A DNA stretch of 52,540 nucleotides from Pseudobacteroides sp. Its GTDB lineage: Bacteria > Bacillota > Clostridia > Acetivibrionales > DSM-2933. The translations under genes and the position numbers were made by a program. The stretch is taken from the NCBI RefSeq assembly GCF_036567765.1, contig NZ_DATCTU010000123.1, positions 1 through 52,540 of the forward strand, read 5' to 3'. The notes under the pieces are model-generated. The model was not told the DNA's origin. It searched no databases and was given only the letters and a program-made list of their open reading frames with translations. Positions 24,901 through 34,387 of this stretch are shown piece by piece. Position 1 is the stretch's first letter; every line of letters starts with the position of its first letter.

Positions 24901-27900
24901 ATGAAAAATCTCAAGAAGATGTTATCGGTATTCGTAGTTATTGCAATGCTCGCAACTACTATGTTACCAGCATTTGCTGCAGAAACTGCTGCTCCAAAAA
25001 CTGAAGCTGAAATAGCAAGTGGTTTGGGCGTAGTTAAAGGTGGCACAGAAGGAGTAACGGATGCTTATTTAAAGGCATCAACACAAAGATACCAGGCAGC
25101 GATTATTTACCTCAGACTATTAGGTCTTGAAGAAACTGCTAAAGTATTTGCAGGAAAAGAAAACTTTGCAGATGCTAAGGTTTTAAACACAGATATGCAG
25201 AAATATCTTGCTTACCTCAAAGCTAATCCTCAACACGGATGGCTCGGAATAGGCGGAAACAAATTTGATCCTATGTCAGTAACTTCAGCTCAGGCATTCT
25301 ACAAAGTATTGCTTGAATCATTAGGTTACAAGTGTACAGTAGGAAATGTAAAAGGTGATTTCGATTATAACAATACTATAGCTTTTGCAGCTGAAAAAGG
25401 CTTAACAAAAGTTGCTAGCGTTTCAAAATTCACAAACGCTGATTTAATATCAGCAGTTTTAGAAGCTTTGGCAGTTGAAAAGAAAGATACTGGAAAAACT
25501 CTTCTCAAGACTTTAGTTGATGCTAAGGTTATTGCTGAAGATGTTGCTAAACAGTACTTGCCAGAAGCTTTAGAAGTTAAGAAGGATGTTACTACAGCTG
25601 TTTACAGCGTAGCTGCTGCTAATGGTGAGTTGAAAGTAGTATTGACTGAAGATGTTGGAACAAAGCCAGCTGATGCTGATTTCACAGTAACACAGGCTAT
25701 CAACGGTGCTGCTGCTACAACAGTAACAGGTTCAGTTTATGAGTACACTTATACTACAAAAACAGTAGTTATAAAGGTTCCAGCTGTTGCTGAAACTTCT
25801 GCTGAACAGAATGTAGTATACTCAGTAAAATATAAGGACACTACAGCAGTAGCTGCTCCAGCAGTTGTTGTAGGTGCTTCTTTCGGAATTAAAGAAGTTG
25901 TTGAACCAAGCTTAAAGTTAATAAAAGTTAACTTAAACAAAGACTATGATTCAGCAAAAGATACTTTCACAGTTTACAAGACTTCAGATACTGCTGCAAC
26001 TGTAGCTGTTACTGCTAAAGCTGTTGCTGGAAATGCAAAACAGGTATTAATAATTGCAACAGGAACATTCGAAGCAGACGTTGATTACACTGTAAAAGTA
26101 ACTAGAGATAGCAAGGATTACACTAAGACATTTAAAGTAGCTGCGGATACTTCTGTTCCACAGATCGCAAAAGCTGAAGCTATCGGTAACAAAACAATCA
26201 GAGTTAAATTCTCAGAGCCAGTTCAGAATGCTGGTGCTGGATCAGTAGCTGCGAATGTAATAACATACAACTATAAAATAGGCGATTTTGCAATAACAGG
26301 AAGCGATGATGCTACAGTAGTAAATGACTCACCTTCTATTAAAGCAGTTGCTAAAAAAGTTGGTTCTACAACTGTAGATGATGTTGTAGTTTCAGACGAT
26401 TTGACAACAGTTGATTTCACTTTAAAGAGTGCTCTTGCAACTGGTGAATATACTTTAGCAATGGTAAAGAGCGGAACAAACGTTAAAGACTACGCTGGGT
26501 ATGAAGTTCCTTTGACAAGTGCTAAATTTACAGTTGTATTGTCAGATAAAGTGGCACAGGCTGACAAAATAACTGTAAACAGCAGATCAGAAGTTGCAAT
26601 TGATTTCACAGGTGCAATTTCAGCTCCAGCATTATCAAACATATTCTGGAATACAGATGGTGTTGATACAAATAGTTCAAAACAAGCAAGTGCAGTTTCA
26701 AAGACAAGTGATACAAAATATACTTTCTCATTTACTTCAAATGTAGTACCAACTGGTAAAGTGTACTTCTTCGTAAAAGGTGTTGTAGATGCATACGGAA
26801 ATGCAGTTCCAACTAAGAAGTTTGAAGTTACAGTTGGAACAGATGCTGTTGCAACAGCTACTGTTACTGTAGAAAATGAAAATACAGTAAAAGTTAAATT
26901 CTCAAAAGATATGCAGGCTACTCTCACTGCTGGCGTAGAAACTAACTCAGGTACTGCAGGAAATGCAGGAAACAAAACACACTATACAATTAAAAAAGCT
27001 GATGGAACAGCAGTAGAAATTACAGAAGCTAAATATGTTGCTGCAGACAAAACAACTATTCTTACTTTGAAAGACAAACAGTCAGGTGCTTGCACAATCA
27101 GTGTAAGCGGTGTTAAGGATTTAGTTGGACAGGAAGTTCAAGCTATATCAGCTCAATCAATAACATTTACAGATGTAACTGCACCAACTGTAACATCTGT
27201 TTCAGTTGTTGCTGGTTCAAACAAAATATATGTAATATTCAGTGAAGCAATGGCTACAAGTGGAAGCTATTCAGTTCTCAATGTAGCAAATTATAAATGG
27301 AAGAATGCTGCGGGACCTGCAGTTTCATCTTACTCAGATCTTCCTTCAGGAACAACTATTGCATTATCAGCAGAAGATTCAAAAGCAATAGTAATTACAC
27401 TTCCAACTGATACTACTACTGCTGCTGCTACTACTAAATTGCAATTTGGTTATATTTCGGGTAGTGCTATTAAAGCAGTGTCAGACACAGCTGGAAATGT
27501 TCTTTTAATAGGTACAGAAGGAACTGCAGTAGCTGTAGCTGATGGTGCTACAACAATTGCAGCTCAGGAATTAAAAATAACAGCAGGAAATACTTTAAGA
27601 GTTAAATTATCAGGTACTAGACTTAAGACAGTTTCATATTCAGACTTCGAGTATACTGTAGATAATTTTGTAACGCCAGTAACTCCTTCATCAGCAAAGC
27701 TTGTTGAAATTGACGGAGCACAGTATATTGAATTTACTACAAATTCAGATGCATTCAACAGTAACACAGATTTAACAAAGGTTAAAGTTAGAACAATAGT
27801 TGCACCTTCAACTTCAACTGCTACATCTGTAGGCACTAAGATTGCTGGATCTGCTACATCAGCAGCAGCTTCAACAACATCATTCACAACTTCAATCAAA

Positions 27901-28590
27901 TCAGTTGCAATCTATGACAACGCAACTGTAATAGTTAAGCTTGATGGTAATATTAAAGCAGCTGACCTTGCAGCTTTTTCAGCTAGCGTTAAATTGTATC
28001 AAGGAACAACATTGATACCTATCACTGGTGAAGCACTTGTAGGATCAATTACTCAGTCAAGCATCATTAAACTTACTACAGCTTCAAATGCAATTGATGT
28101 AACTGGATCAGTTGTTCTTAAGACATTACCAGTAGCATTTATAACATCAAAAGATGCTAACGGTCAGTACCTCGTAGCTAACACAGATGGTAAGACTGGA
28201 ACATCAGCGTTTATTGCTGGGTCACTTGCAAGATCTATAGCTGGTATAGCAAACGTTACAACTGGCGATACAGTAACTATTAACTTCAGCATGGTTCCTA
28301 AGGATGTACCAGCGACTGGAACAGTAGAAGCCGATGGAACAGGAGTTAAAATCACAATTGCAAATGTTGGTACTATTACTGGATTTACTTCAGCTGATAA
28401 TACCACTCTTACTGGAGCTGCTGCGTCAGTAGCTGTTAATGGAACATCAATCGTTGTTACATTGACCCAAGCAGGTACACAAGCAAACTTTGCATTCCCT
28501 GCTGGTAACTTATTGACATTTACTCCAAATTCAGCATTGGCTAATACTGCAAGTTCAGCAATTGATACAGAAGTTAAGCCAATAAAATAA
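24901..28590 (+). CDS. Major S-layer-type surface protein with Ig-like repeats
   Basis: A 1229-residue secreted protein with signal peptide MKNLKKMLSVFVVIAMLATT (cleavage after PAFA). Residues about 40-230 are SLH-like helical repeats (YLKASTQRYQAAIIYLRLLG, GKENFADAKVL, ISAVLEALAVEKKDTGKTLL) that should bind wall polysaccharide, though sequence is diverged from classic SLH. The rest is Ala/Thr/Val-rich beta domains of Ig-like (Big_5/SbsA) type, with the recurrent pattern VKVKFSKDMQ, GVKDLVGQEV, ITFTDVTAPTVTSV. Codon use is highly biased (gct, gtt, aca), which, with the strong promoter, suggests very high expression. The C-terminal half is paralogous to the broken gene just upstream. No sortase signal is present. 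Confidence 0.85.
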   Translation: MKNLKKMLSVFVVIAMLATTMLPAFAAETAAPKTEAEIASGLGVVKGGTEGVTDAYLKASTQRYQAAIIYLRLLGLEETAKVFAGKENFADAKVLNTDMQKYLAYLKANPQHGWLGIGGNKFDPMSVTSAQAFYKVLLESLGYKCTVGNVKGDFDYNNTIAFAAEKGLTKVASVSKFTNADLISAVLEALAVEKKDTGKTLLKTLVDAKVIAEDVAKQYLPEALEVKKDVTTAVYSVAAANGELKVVLTEDVGTKPADADFTVTQAINGAAATTVTGSVYEYTYTTKTVVIKVPAVAETSAEQNVVYSVKYKDTTAVAAPAVVVGASFGIKEVVEPSLKLIKVNLNKDYDSAKDTFTVYKTSDTAATVAVTAKAVAGNAKQVLIIATGTFEADVDYTVKVTRDSKDYTKTFKVAADTSVPQIAKAEAIGNKTIRVKFSEPVQNAGAGSVAANVITYNYKIGDFAITGSDDATVVNDSPSIKAVAKKVGSTTVDDVVVSDDLTTVDFTLKSALATGEYTLAMVKSGTNVKDYAGYEVPLTSAKFTVVLSDKVAQADKITVNSRSEVAIDFTGAISAPALSNIFWNTDGVDTNSSKQASAVSKTSDTKYTFSFTSNVVPTGKVYFFVKGVVDAYGNAVPTKKFEVTVGTDAVATATVTVENENTVKVKFSKDMQATLTAGVETNSGTAGNAGNKTHYTIKKADGTAVEITEAKYVAADKTTILTLKDKQSGACTISVSGVKDLVGQEVQAISAQSITFTDVTAPTVTSVSVVAGSNKIYVIFSEAMATSGSYSVLNVANYKWKNAAGPAVSSYSDLPSGTTIALSAEDSKAIVITLPTDTTTAAATTKLQFGYISGSAIKAVSDTAGNVLLIGTEGTAVAVADGATTIAAQELKITAGNTLRVKLSGTRLKTVSYSDFEYTVDNFVTPVTPSSAKLVEIDGAQYIEFTTNSDAFNSNTDLTKVKVRTIVAPSTSTATSVGTKIAGSATSAAASTTSFTTSIKSVAIYDNATVIVKLDGNIKAADLAAFSASVKLYQGTTLIPITGEALVGSITQSSIIKLTTASNAIDVTGSVVLKTLPVAFITSKDANGQYLVANTDGKTGTSAFIAGSLARSIAGIANVTTGDTVTINFSMVPKDVPATGTVEADGTGVKITIANVGTITGFTSADNTTLTGAAASVAVNGTSIVVTLTQAGTQANFAFPAGNLLTFTPNSALANTASSAIDTEVKPIK

Positions 28591-28620
28591 TAATAATTAA
28601 CTAAGTAAGTCAACTTAAAT

Positions 28621-28667
28621 AAAAAGGGCTATCTCATAAGTAAATTATGGGGTCAGCCCTTTTTTTA
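28621..28667 (+). terminator. Strong rho-independent terminator of the S-layer gene
   Basis: AAAAAGGGCT (28621-28630) pairs with AGCCCTTTTT (from 28655), followed by further T residues to 28667. It isolates the S-layer gene from the polysaccharide operon. Confidence 0.85.
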
Positions 28668-28714
28668 TACTAATAAATGTGTTTACATTTATAACCCCTC
28701 CCACAAAAACAAAT

Positions 28715-28743
28715 TTGACACAAAACAAAATATAAGGTAAAAT
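28715..28743 (+). promoter_or_regulatory. Promoter of the polysaccharide operon
   Basis: TTGACA (28715-28720) and TAAAAT (28738-28743) with a 17-base spacer lie 52 bp before the first gene. This is the clearest promoter for the following same-strand gene series. Confidence 0.75.
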
Positions 28744-28794
28744 ACTTTTGTTTATTGGGCTTTGCAATATCTATAGAAAGGCAGGTAGCACACT

Positions 28795-31700
28795 TTGAAA
28801 CAAAAGAAATTACCTTTGGACATAGAGAAATACAAAGTATTCCGTATTATCCTCATCACTATCATCTGCATATTCATGTTCTTTCCACCGTTTTTACGTG
28901 GGATGTACTTTGAAGCAGAGCAGATTCCCGCAGAAATATTTATATTCATTGTATTCACGGCCTTCTGGGCATACAAATTTCTTATTCGGGACAAGCGTTT
29001 ACTGGTAACACCCATAGATTATGCGGCGTTGGCATTTACTGTCATCTACTTTATATCAATACTCCTATTTATTATAGGCATCCGTGTTGCAGTAGCACCA
29101 AGGCTTGCCGTTATCGAATGGCTTAAGTATTGCATGTATATTGCAGTATTTATCATGCTGTCCGATCTTATATTATCAATGAAATCAAAGCTGGCTGTGT
29201 TGTGGGTCATAGTAGGCACAACCGTTGGCATTTGTATAATAGGCTTTGATGGGGCAGCAGGTGGGCATATAGCCAAGCTAATAAACTTTATAACCAATAG
29301 TGAAACCATATTCGGAACATTTGTTACACACAGAATATATTCCACACTTCAATATCCAAACGCACTGGCCTCATACCTTATAGCAGTATTCATGATATCT
29401 CTGACTTTATCAATAATAACAAAGAACAGGTGGCTAAAAATAATACCTGCCGTCTGTTCATTCATATTCCTTACTACTTTTGTATTTACGCAGAGCCGGG
29501 GTATGATAGCGGTTACACCTTTTATAGCTCTCATTTATATTATTGCTCTCCCAAAAGGGAATAGGATTAAAGGTATTATTTACGGGGTTTCTTCCATTAT
29601 TCCTGTAGGTAGTGTATCTTTATTAATGCACAAATATATAATGAATAACGATGGTAACGGATCGAAAATTTGGCTTTTGCTATTTGCAGGAATTGTAATT
29701 TCTGCTATAATAAACATAATTATCTCGTTCGTTTCTCCTGTATTGGAAAAGTTGAACTGGAAGATATATGCCTCAGCAGCTGCATTGTGTGCAATAGCAG
29801 CCATAGTTGCAGTGGTTATATCAATGAACTCTACAGAAAAGCTTGAGCTGGTTTATCCTGAAGGTACCGAAGGTAAGGTGGTAAGTAGTCTTAAAAGTGT
29901 TATACTGAAACCTGGTAGGGATTATACGCTTGTGTATGATGTTGATGCGAAAATAAAAGGTGATAAGCCAAGTGCTTATTCTATTATAATAAACTATAAA
30001 AGACAAAGGGACTTGATTGTGAATGAAAGAGAAGTCCCAATAATTCAATACAACGGCCCGGTAACAAAGGGTGTTGAAAAGAGGGAGCTTGAGTTCAAGC
30101 TGCCGTCAGACAGTAAAGTAGTAAACATTACATTTAGAAATGATTTTAGTGGGACAAGCTCATCATTCGACAATGTTAAGGTAGTTGACAAAGGTACTGG
30201 AAATGTTGTCAAGAATATTGCCATGAATTATAAATATCCATTGGGTAATATAGTTGAGAAGGTAGAAATGACCCAGCTTTCAAGAAGCTTGGTTGAGCGT
30301 TCCATATTTAACAAAGACGCAGTTGAAATGTTCAAGGACCGCTGGCTATTAGGCGGGGGTGGAGGTACCTGGGCAGCATTGAATTTCTATTATCAGTCAT
30401 TCCTTTATTGGAGCACCCAGGCACATAATTACTTTACACAGGTGGCTGTAGAGTGCGGTGTTGTTGGAATAATTGTACTGCTGTTCCTATTGATATCAAT
30501 AGTTGTAATGTTTGTTTCAGAATATAAGTACAAGAGAAAATCCAGTATAGAGGAGCGTATTTTGCAGGCGGCTTTATTTGCAGCAGTCTTGGGAATGTTG
30601 ATGCATTCCGCTGCAGACTTCGATTTTTCGTTATCTGCGGTATTTTTGCTCTTCTGGCAGCTTCTGGGCTTATTCAATTCAAGATATAGAAATACTCCTA
30701 TTGAGGAGATAGAGACTAATAGTACAATAGTTAATTCATTGGACAGGCTGATTAAAATTAAAACTGTGAACCTTCATGGGCTCGTTTTATTGACAATCTC
30801 AGTGGTAATATTATTTATTCCTGTGTTTATCAAATCTGCCGGCGGTATGGGTAAGGATGCGGTTAGTGTGAGTGCCACAAACGTTGATGAAGCAATTTCT
30901 CGTATGAAGAGTGCTGCAGGCTTTGACCCATGGATGGCTGAGTATAAGCTTGATTATGTGAACCTCTTGCTTTTAAAGAAGCAGAAGACCCAGGAAGATA
31001 TTAACAATGCAAAGGATGTTCTTGAGGAGGCTGAAAAGATAGCATGGAACAGTGTTGAGTTCTTGCCTAAAATTGGGTCATTCTATTTACAGGTGGGGGA
31101 AATTGACAAAGGTTTGACTCTGTTTGATAGAGCTACAAAGTTAAGGCCCTTTAGACCTGAAGAATGGCAACAGAGTTTGGGAGCTTATTACAGCGTTGCA
31201 AACTATTATATTTTAAATAAGGACAAGACGAAGGCTGCCACGTATATTGATAAAGGGCTAAAGCTTCTCGATGAATTTTTTATATCTAATAAAAGAAACT
31301 TGAATCCTGCTGTGTTAACTGCATCAGGCCAGGAACATTATGAGAACCTAAGATATATGAAGGAAAACCAAAGCAAAATAGGGATTTCAAAAATTAATAA
31401 GTTGGCCTTTTATTATTTAAAGGATCTAGATTCCGATAAGGATGGCTATACAGATCAATTCAATTTAGGAGTAGCAAATACAACCCTCAATGTAAAGGAT
31501 AATGGAATTCTGGAGGTACAAGGCATAAACGGTGCAAAGGATGGCTATTTAGAGACTAGAAGGCTTAACTTAACAGAAGAAAAGATTTATCGAATAGAGG
31601 TTGAGCTTGATAATGAAATCACTACAAAAGTCCTTCCATATACTGTTACAGGTCTTGGCACAGGACAAGAAGGTTTAGTAGCTGCGGGGAAGGTTTATTC

Positions 31701-31806
31701 TGCACAGATTTCTGTCCCTAAGGATTTCAAGCCTTCGGATAATGTATTACGGATAGGAGTGCCGGAAAGGCTAGAAATTAAGGGCATAAGAATTGTTGAA
31801 TTATAA
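28795..31806 (+). CDS. Wzy / O-antigen ligase-like membrane protein with inserted beta domain and TPR tail
   Basis: A 1003-residue protein with a TTG start after AAAGGCAGG. About twelve membrane helices carry the Wzy_C features HRIYSTLQYPNALASYL, FTQSRGMIAVTPFI and AHNYFTQVAVECGVVG. Between two helices, residues 343-490 form a large beta-rich extracytoplasmic insertion (LVYPEGTEGKVVSSLK, DVDAKIKGDKPSAYSI). After the last helix come TPR-like repeats (about 700-870). A DLDSDKDGYTDQFNLG calcium-loop sequence and a final beta domain follow. It should polymerise the repeat unit or ligate glycan to an acceptor on the outer face. The additions make it about twice the usual length. Confidence 0.75.
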   Translation: MKQKKLPLDIEKYKVFRIILITIICIFMFFPPFLRGMYFEAEQIPAEIFIFIVFTAFWAYKFLIRDKRLLVTPIDYAALAFTVIYFISILLFIIGIRVAVAPRLAVIEWLKYCMYIAVFIMLSDLILSMKSKLAVLWVIVGTTVGICIIGFDGAAGGHIAKLINFITNSETIFGTFVTHRIYSTLQYPNALASYLIAVFMISLTLSIITKNRWLKIIPAVCSFIFLTTFVFTQSRGMIAVTPFIALIYIIALPKGNRIKGIIYGVSSIIPVGSVSLLMHKYIMNNDGNGSKIWLLLFAGIVISAIINIIISFVSPVLEKLNWKIYASAAALCAIAAIVAVVISMNSTEKLELVYPEGTEGKVVSSLKSVILKPGRDYTLVYDVDAKIKGDKPSAYSIIINYKRQRDLIVNEREVPIIQYNGPVTKGVEKRELEFKLPSDSKVVNITFRNDFSGTSSSFDNVKVVDKGTGNVVKNIAMNYKYPLGNIVEKVEMTQLSRSLVERSIFNKDAVEMFKDRWLLGGGGGTWAALNFYYQSFLYWSTQAHNYFTQVAVECGVVGIIVLLFLLISIVVMFVSEYKYKRKSSIEERILQAALFAAVLGMLMHSAADFDFSLSAVFLLFWQLLGLFNSRYRNTPIEEIETNSTIVNSLDRLIKIKTVNLHGLVLLTISVVILFIPVFIKSAGGMGKDAVSVSATNVDEAISRMKSAAGFDPWMAEYKLDYVNLLLLKKQKTQEDINNAKDVLEEAEKIAWNSVEFLPKIGSFYLQVGEIDKGLTLFDRATKLRPFRPEEWQQSLGAYYSVANYYILNKDKTKAATYIDKGLKLLDEFFISNKRNLNPAVLTASGQEHYENLRYMKENQSKIGISKINKLAFYYLKDLDSDKDGYTDQFNLGVANTTLNVKDNGILEVQGINGAKDGYLETRRLNLTEEKIYRIEVELDNEITTKVLPYTVTGLGTGQEGLVAAGKVYSAQISVPKDFKPSDNVLRIGVPERLEIKGIRIVEL

Positions 31807-31840
31807 AAGTACTTTTAATCTATCAATTAGGGAGTTATCA

Positions 31841-32758
31841 ATGGAACAGATTAACTTAAAAGATATAATAAAACTCATAATAAACAGGAAATGGACCATA
31901 TTGGGATTTACAATATTATGCGTCATAATAAGCGTTGTAGTAAGTGCATACTTTGTAACACCAAATTACAGCCACAGGACTATATTTAATATTACTCCCA
32001 TTGATTTAAAAACCGGATTGGAGTTGGATAATACAGTCGTAGTTGGGGGAGTACCAGGAGAAAATGAGACATACAACAAGTCTGCAAACAGAATGCTTGG
32101 AGCTATCATAAACAAGATGTCTTATCCAAAATATGACGCAGATTCAATTAGTACCATGCTTGGAAGTATAGAGTTTAGGGACAAAATGTTTTCAGAGAAT
32201 AAGTTGGATAGTAGGATATCTATTCAGGTATCAGGAAACAAAGATACTAACCAGATAACCATTGTATCATTTTCTCAATATCCGGAGGATCTTTCTAAGC
32301 TGAACAAGGTTGTAAAAGATTATTTGCCCCGTTATATATCCGGTGAAGTTGCAAAATCAACTGGAAAATCAGCTGGATTTATAAGGGAGGGACTTCTAAA
32401 AGAGAGTGAAAACCTTAATAAATATAAAAAAGAACTGGATGAATTCCTCGCTAAAGAAAGCAAAAAAGTGGAGAGCCTGTCAGGTGAAGTTGCAGTAAAG
32501 TATAGAGAGATTGAAAACAACTACATCCTGGCTGCACAGGCATATGACTCATACAAGATTATTGAGAAGGAAATGGAGCTTATGAAGGCAGACTCCATAG
32601 GTAGCAATTTAAATCTTCAGGTAGCATATGAGGATGGAGCTCCTGTTAAGATTTCACCCAAAATTAGCGTAAATGTGATTTTGGCATTGGTTGCAGGGTT
32701 TATATTTATTTTGTTTTTCTTGACTGTTTTCGATCTTTGGTACAAAAAGCAGGCATAA
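31841..32758 (+). CDS. Wzz-type polysaccharide chain-length/co-polymerase protein
   Basis: The start is ATG 31841, 6 bases after GGGAG; the frame opens earlier but overlaps the preceding gene. The 305-residue protein has a helix near residues 20-42 (WTILGFTILCVIISVVVSAY), a long extracytoplasmic part with coiled coil (GLLKESENLNKYKKELDEFL), and a second helix at the C-terminus (VNVILALVAGFIFILFFLTV). This Wzz/CapA-type layout controls glycan length in partnership with Wzy. The tyrosine-kinase partner (CapB) is not in the window. Confidence 0.8.
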   Translation: MEQINLKDIIKLIINRKWTILGFTILCVIISVVVSAYFVTPNYSHRTIFNITPIDLKTGLELDNTVVVGGVPGENETYNKSANRMLGAIINKMSYPKYDADSISTMLGSIEFRDKMFSENKLDSRISIQVSGNKDTNQITIVSFSQYPEDLSKLNKVVKDYLPRYISGEVAKSTGKSAGFIREGLLKESENLNKYKKELDEFLAKESKKVESLSGEVAVKYREIENNYILAAQAYDSYKIIEKEMELMKADSIGSNLNLQVAYEDGAPVKISPKISVNVILALVAGFIFILFFLTVFDLWYKKQA

Positions 32759-32786
32759 ATAAAAAAATGCTAGAGGGAGAATGGCT

Positions 32787-33632
32787 ATGAAGGTTCTTAT
32801 TACTGGCTGCAGAGGCCAACTGGGATTGGAATTGATAAGGCAGTTTAATGAATTCGGTGGATTGTACAGTTTAATAGAAACTGATGTTCATAACCTGGAT
32901 ATAACCAATCAGGGAATGGTGCTTGATCTGGTTGATACCCAGAAGCCTGATGTGATAATAAATTGTGCTGCATACACAAATGTTGACGGCTGTGAGGCAG
33001 ATCAGATAAACGCATACAGGGTTAATGCAATAGGGCCCCAAAATCTATCGGCGGCTGCATTTTCAATAGGAGCGAAGATGGTGCAGGTATCCACCGATTA
33101 TGTTTTTGACGGAACGGGAAATGCTCCTAAAGTTGAGACCGATCCTATAAACCCCAGGAGTGTTTATGGCAAAAGCAAGGCCATGGGTGAGATACTTGTG
33201 AGGGAGACAAACCCAAGGCATTTTATAGTTAGGACAGCCTGGCTGTACGGGGAAGGCAACAATTTCGTAAGGACAATGCTTAAACTCGCAAAGGAAAAGG
33301 ATGAGGTAAAGGTGGTTAATGACCAGTTCGGGTCGCCTACCAGCACCAAGGATTTGGCAAAGTGTATAATAAGGCTTATCAATACAGGAAGCTACGGAAC
33401 CTACCATGCAACCTGTGAGGGAAGCTGCAGCTGGAACCAATTTGCAAAAAAGATTTTTGAGATTAAAGGAATTAATATAAAAGTAGGAGAAATGACTACA
33501 GAGGAATTGAACCGACCTGCAGAAAGGCCCAAATATTCAGTTCTTGATAACTTTATGCTAAAACTCGTAGGTATAAATGAATTTAGAGGTTGGGAAGAGG
33601 CTCTGCAAGATTACCTGAAAGGAGAGGTTTGA
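32787..33632 (+). CDS. rfbD: dTDP-4-dehydrorhamnose reductase
   Basis: The last step of dTDP-L-rhamnose synthesis: NADPH reduction of dTDP-4-keto-L-rhamnose. ATG 32787 is preferred because AGAGGGA at 32772-32778 is too close to the ATG at 32781. MKVLITGCRGQLGLELI gives the NAD(P) motif. QVSTDYVFDG and YGKSKAMGE give the Thr-Asp and Tyr-x3-Lys catalytic centre. VRTAWLYGEG and the substrate-binding FGSPTSTKDLA block follow. The length of 281 residues is normal. rfbA follows 2 bp downstream. Confidence 0.93.
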   Translation: MKVLITGCRGQLGLELIRQFNEFGGLYSLIETDVHNLDITNQGMVLDLVDTQKPDVIINCAAYTNVDGCEADQINAYRVNAIGPQNLSAAAFSIGAKMVQVSTDYVFDGTGNAPKVETDPINPRSVYGKSKAMGEILVRETNPRHFIVRTAWLYGEGNNFVRTMLKLAKEKDEVKVVNDQFGSPTSTKDLAKCIIRLINTGSYGTYHATCEGSCSWNQFAKKIFEIKGINIKVGEMTTEELNRPAERPKYSVLDNFMLKLVGINEFRGWEEALQDYLKGEV

Positions 33633-33634
33633 TT

Positions 33635-34357
33635 ATGAAAGGCATTATTCTGGCAGGAGGCACAGGCTCAAGGTTAAACCCGCTTACAAAAGTAACAAAC
33701 AAGCATCTTTTACCTGTTGGGAGGTACCCAATGATATATCATCCCATATCCAAGCTTAAATCAGCCGGACTGAAGGATATTTTTGTAGTAACAGGAAAAG
33801 AACATGCAGGCTCCATAGTTAATCTACTAGGCAGCGGTTATGAAATGGGATTGAAGTTTACTTACCGTATTCAGGACCAAGCAGGAGGAATTGCACAGGC
33901 ATTAGGACTTGCCGAGGAGTTCGTTGGAGACGATAAGTGTGTTGTTATATTAGGGGATAACATATTTGAAGACAATATTGCAGAGTGTGTAGATAAATTC
34001 AACAAACAGCCTGAAGGGGCAAAGATTCTGATAAAAGAGGTTGAAGATCCCCAAAGATATGGAGTTGCAGAGCTTGCAGGTGATAAAGTAATTTCGATAG
34101 AGGAAAAACCCAAGTTCCCCAAATCAAACTACAGTGTTACAGGAATATATATGTACGACAGTAGCGTTTTTGAAATAATAAAGACTCTCAAGCCTTCAGG
34201 CAGGGGTGAGCTGGAAATTACCGATGTAAATAATGAGTATATCAGAAGGGGAACTATGACAAGTGATATTCTTAAGGGCTGGTGGACTGATGCCGGAACC
34301 TTCGAAAGCCTGGCATTTGCAGGAAAGCTTGTTGAAAACGTAGAAATCAGCCTTTAA
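33635..34357 (+). CDS. rfbA: Glucose-1-phosphate thymidylyltransferase, short form
   Basis: Makes dTDP-glucose from dTTP and glucose-1-phosphate. ATG 33635 follows GGAGAGG by 7 bases; the longer frame from 33590 lies within rfbD. IILAGGTGSRLNPLTKVTNK is the nucleotide-binding loop and VVILGDNIFEDNI the metal site. EEKPKFPKSNYSVTGIYMYD is the sugar-binding block. At 240 residues it lacks the C-terminal part of the 290-residue RmlA and so belongs to the short archaeal/Firmicutes-type group. Some short relatives make other NDP-sugars, but three other rhamnose genes surround it. Confidence 0.9.
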   Translation: MKGIILAGGTGSRLNPLTKVTNKHLLPVGRYPMIYHPISKLKSAGLKDIFVVTGKEHAGSIVNLLGSGYEMGLKFTYRIQDQAGGIAQALGLAEEFVGDDKCVVILGDNIFEDNIAECVDKFNKQPEGAKILIKEVEDPQRYGVAELAGDKVISIEEKPKFPKSNYSVTGIYMYDSSVFEIIKTLKPSGRGELEITDVNNEYIRRGTMTSDILKGWWTDAGTFESLAFAGKLVENVEISL

Positions 34358-34387
34358 GAATACAAAATATATATGCGGAGGGATACT

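Noticed and set aside
27564..28613. Long minus-strand frames inside the S-layer gene
   Set aside because: They arise from the biased codon use of the highly expressed plus-strand gene and are hydrophobic low-complexity shadows.
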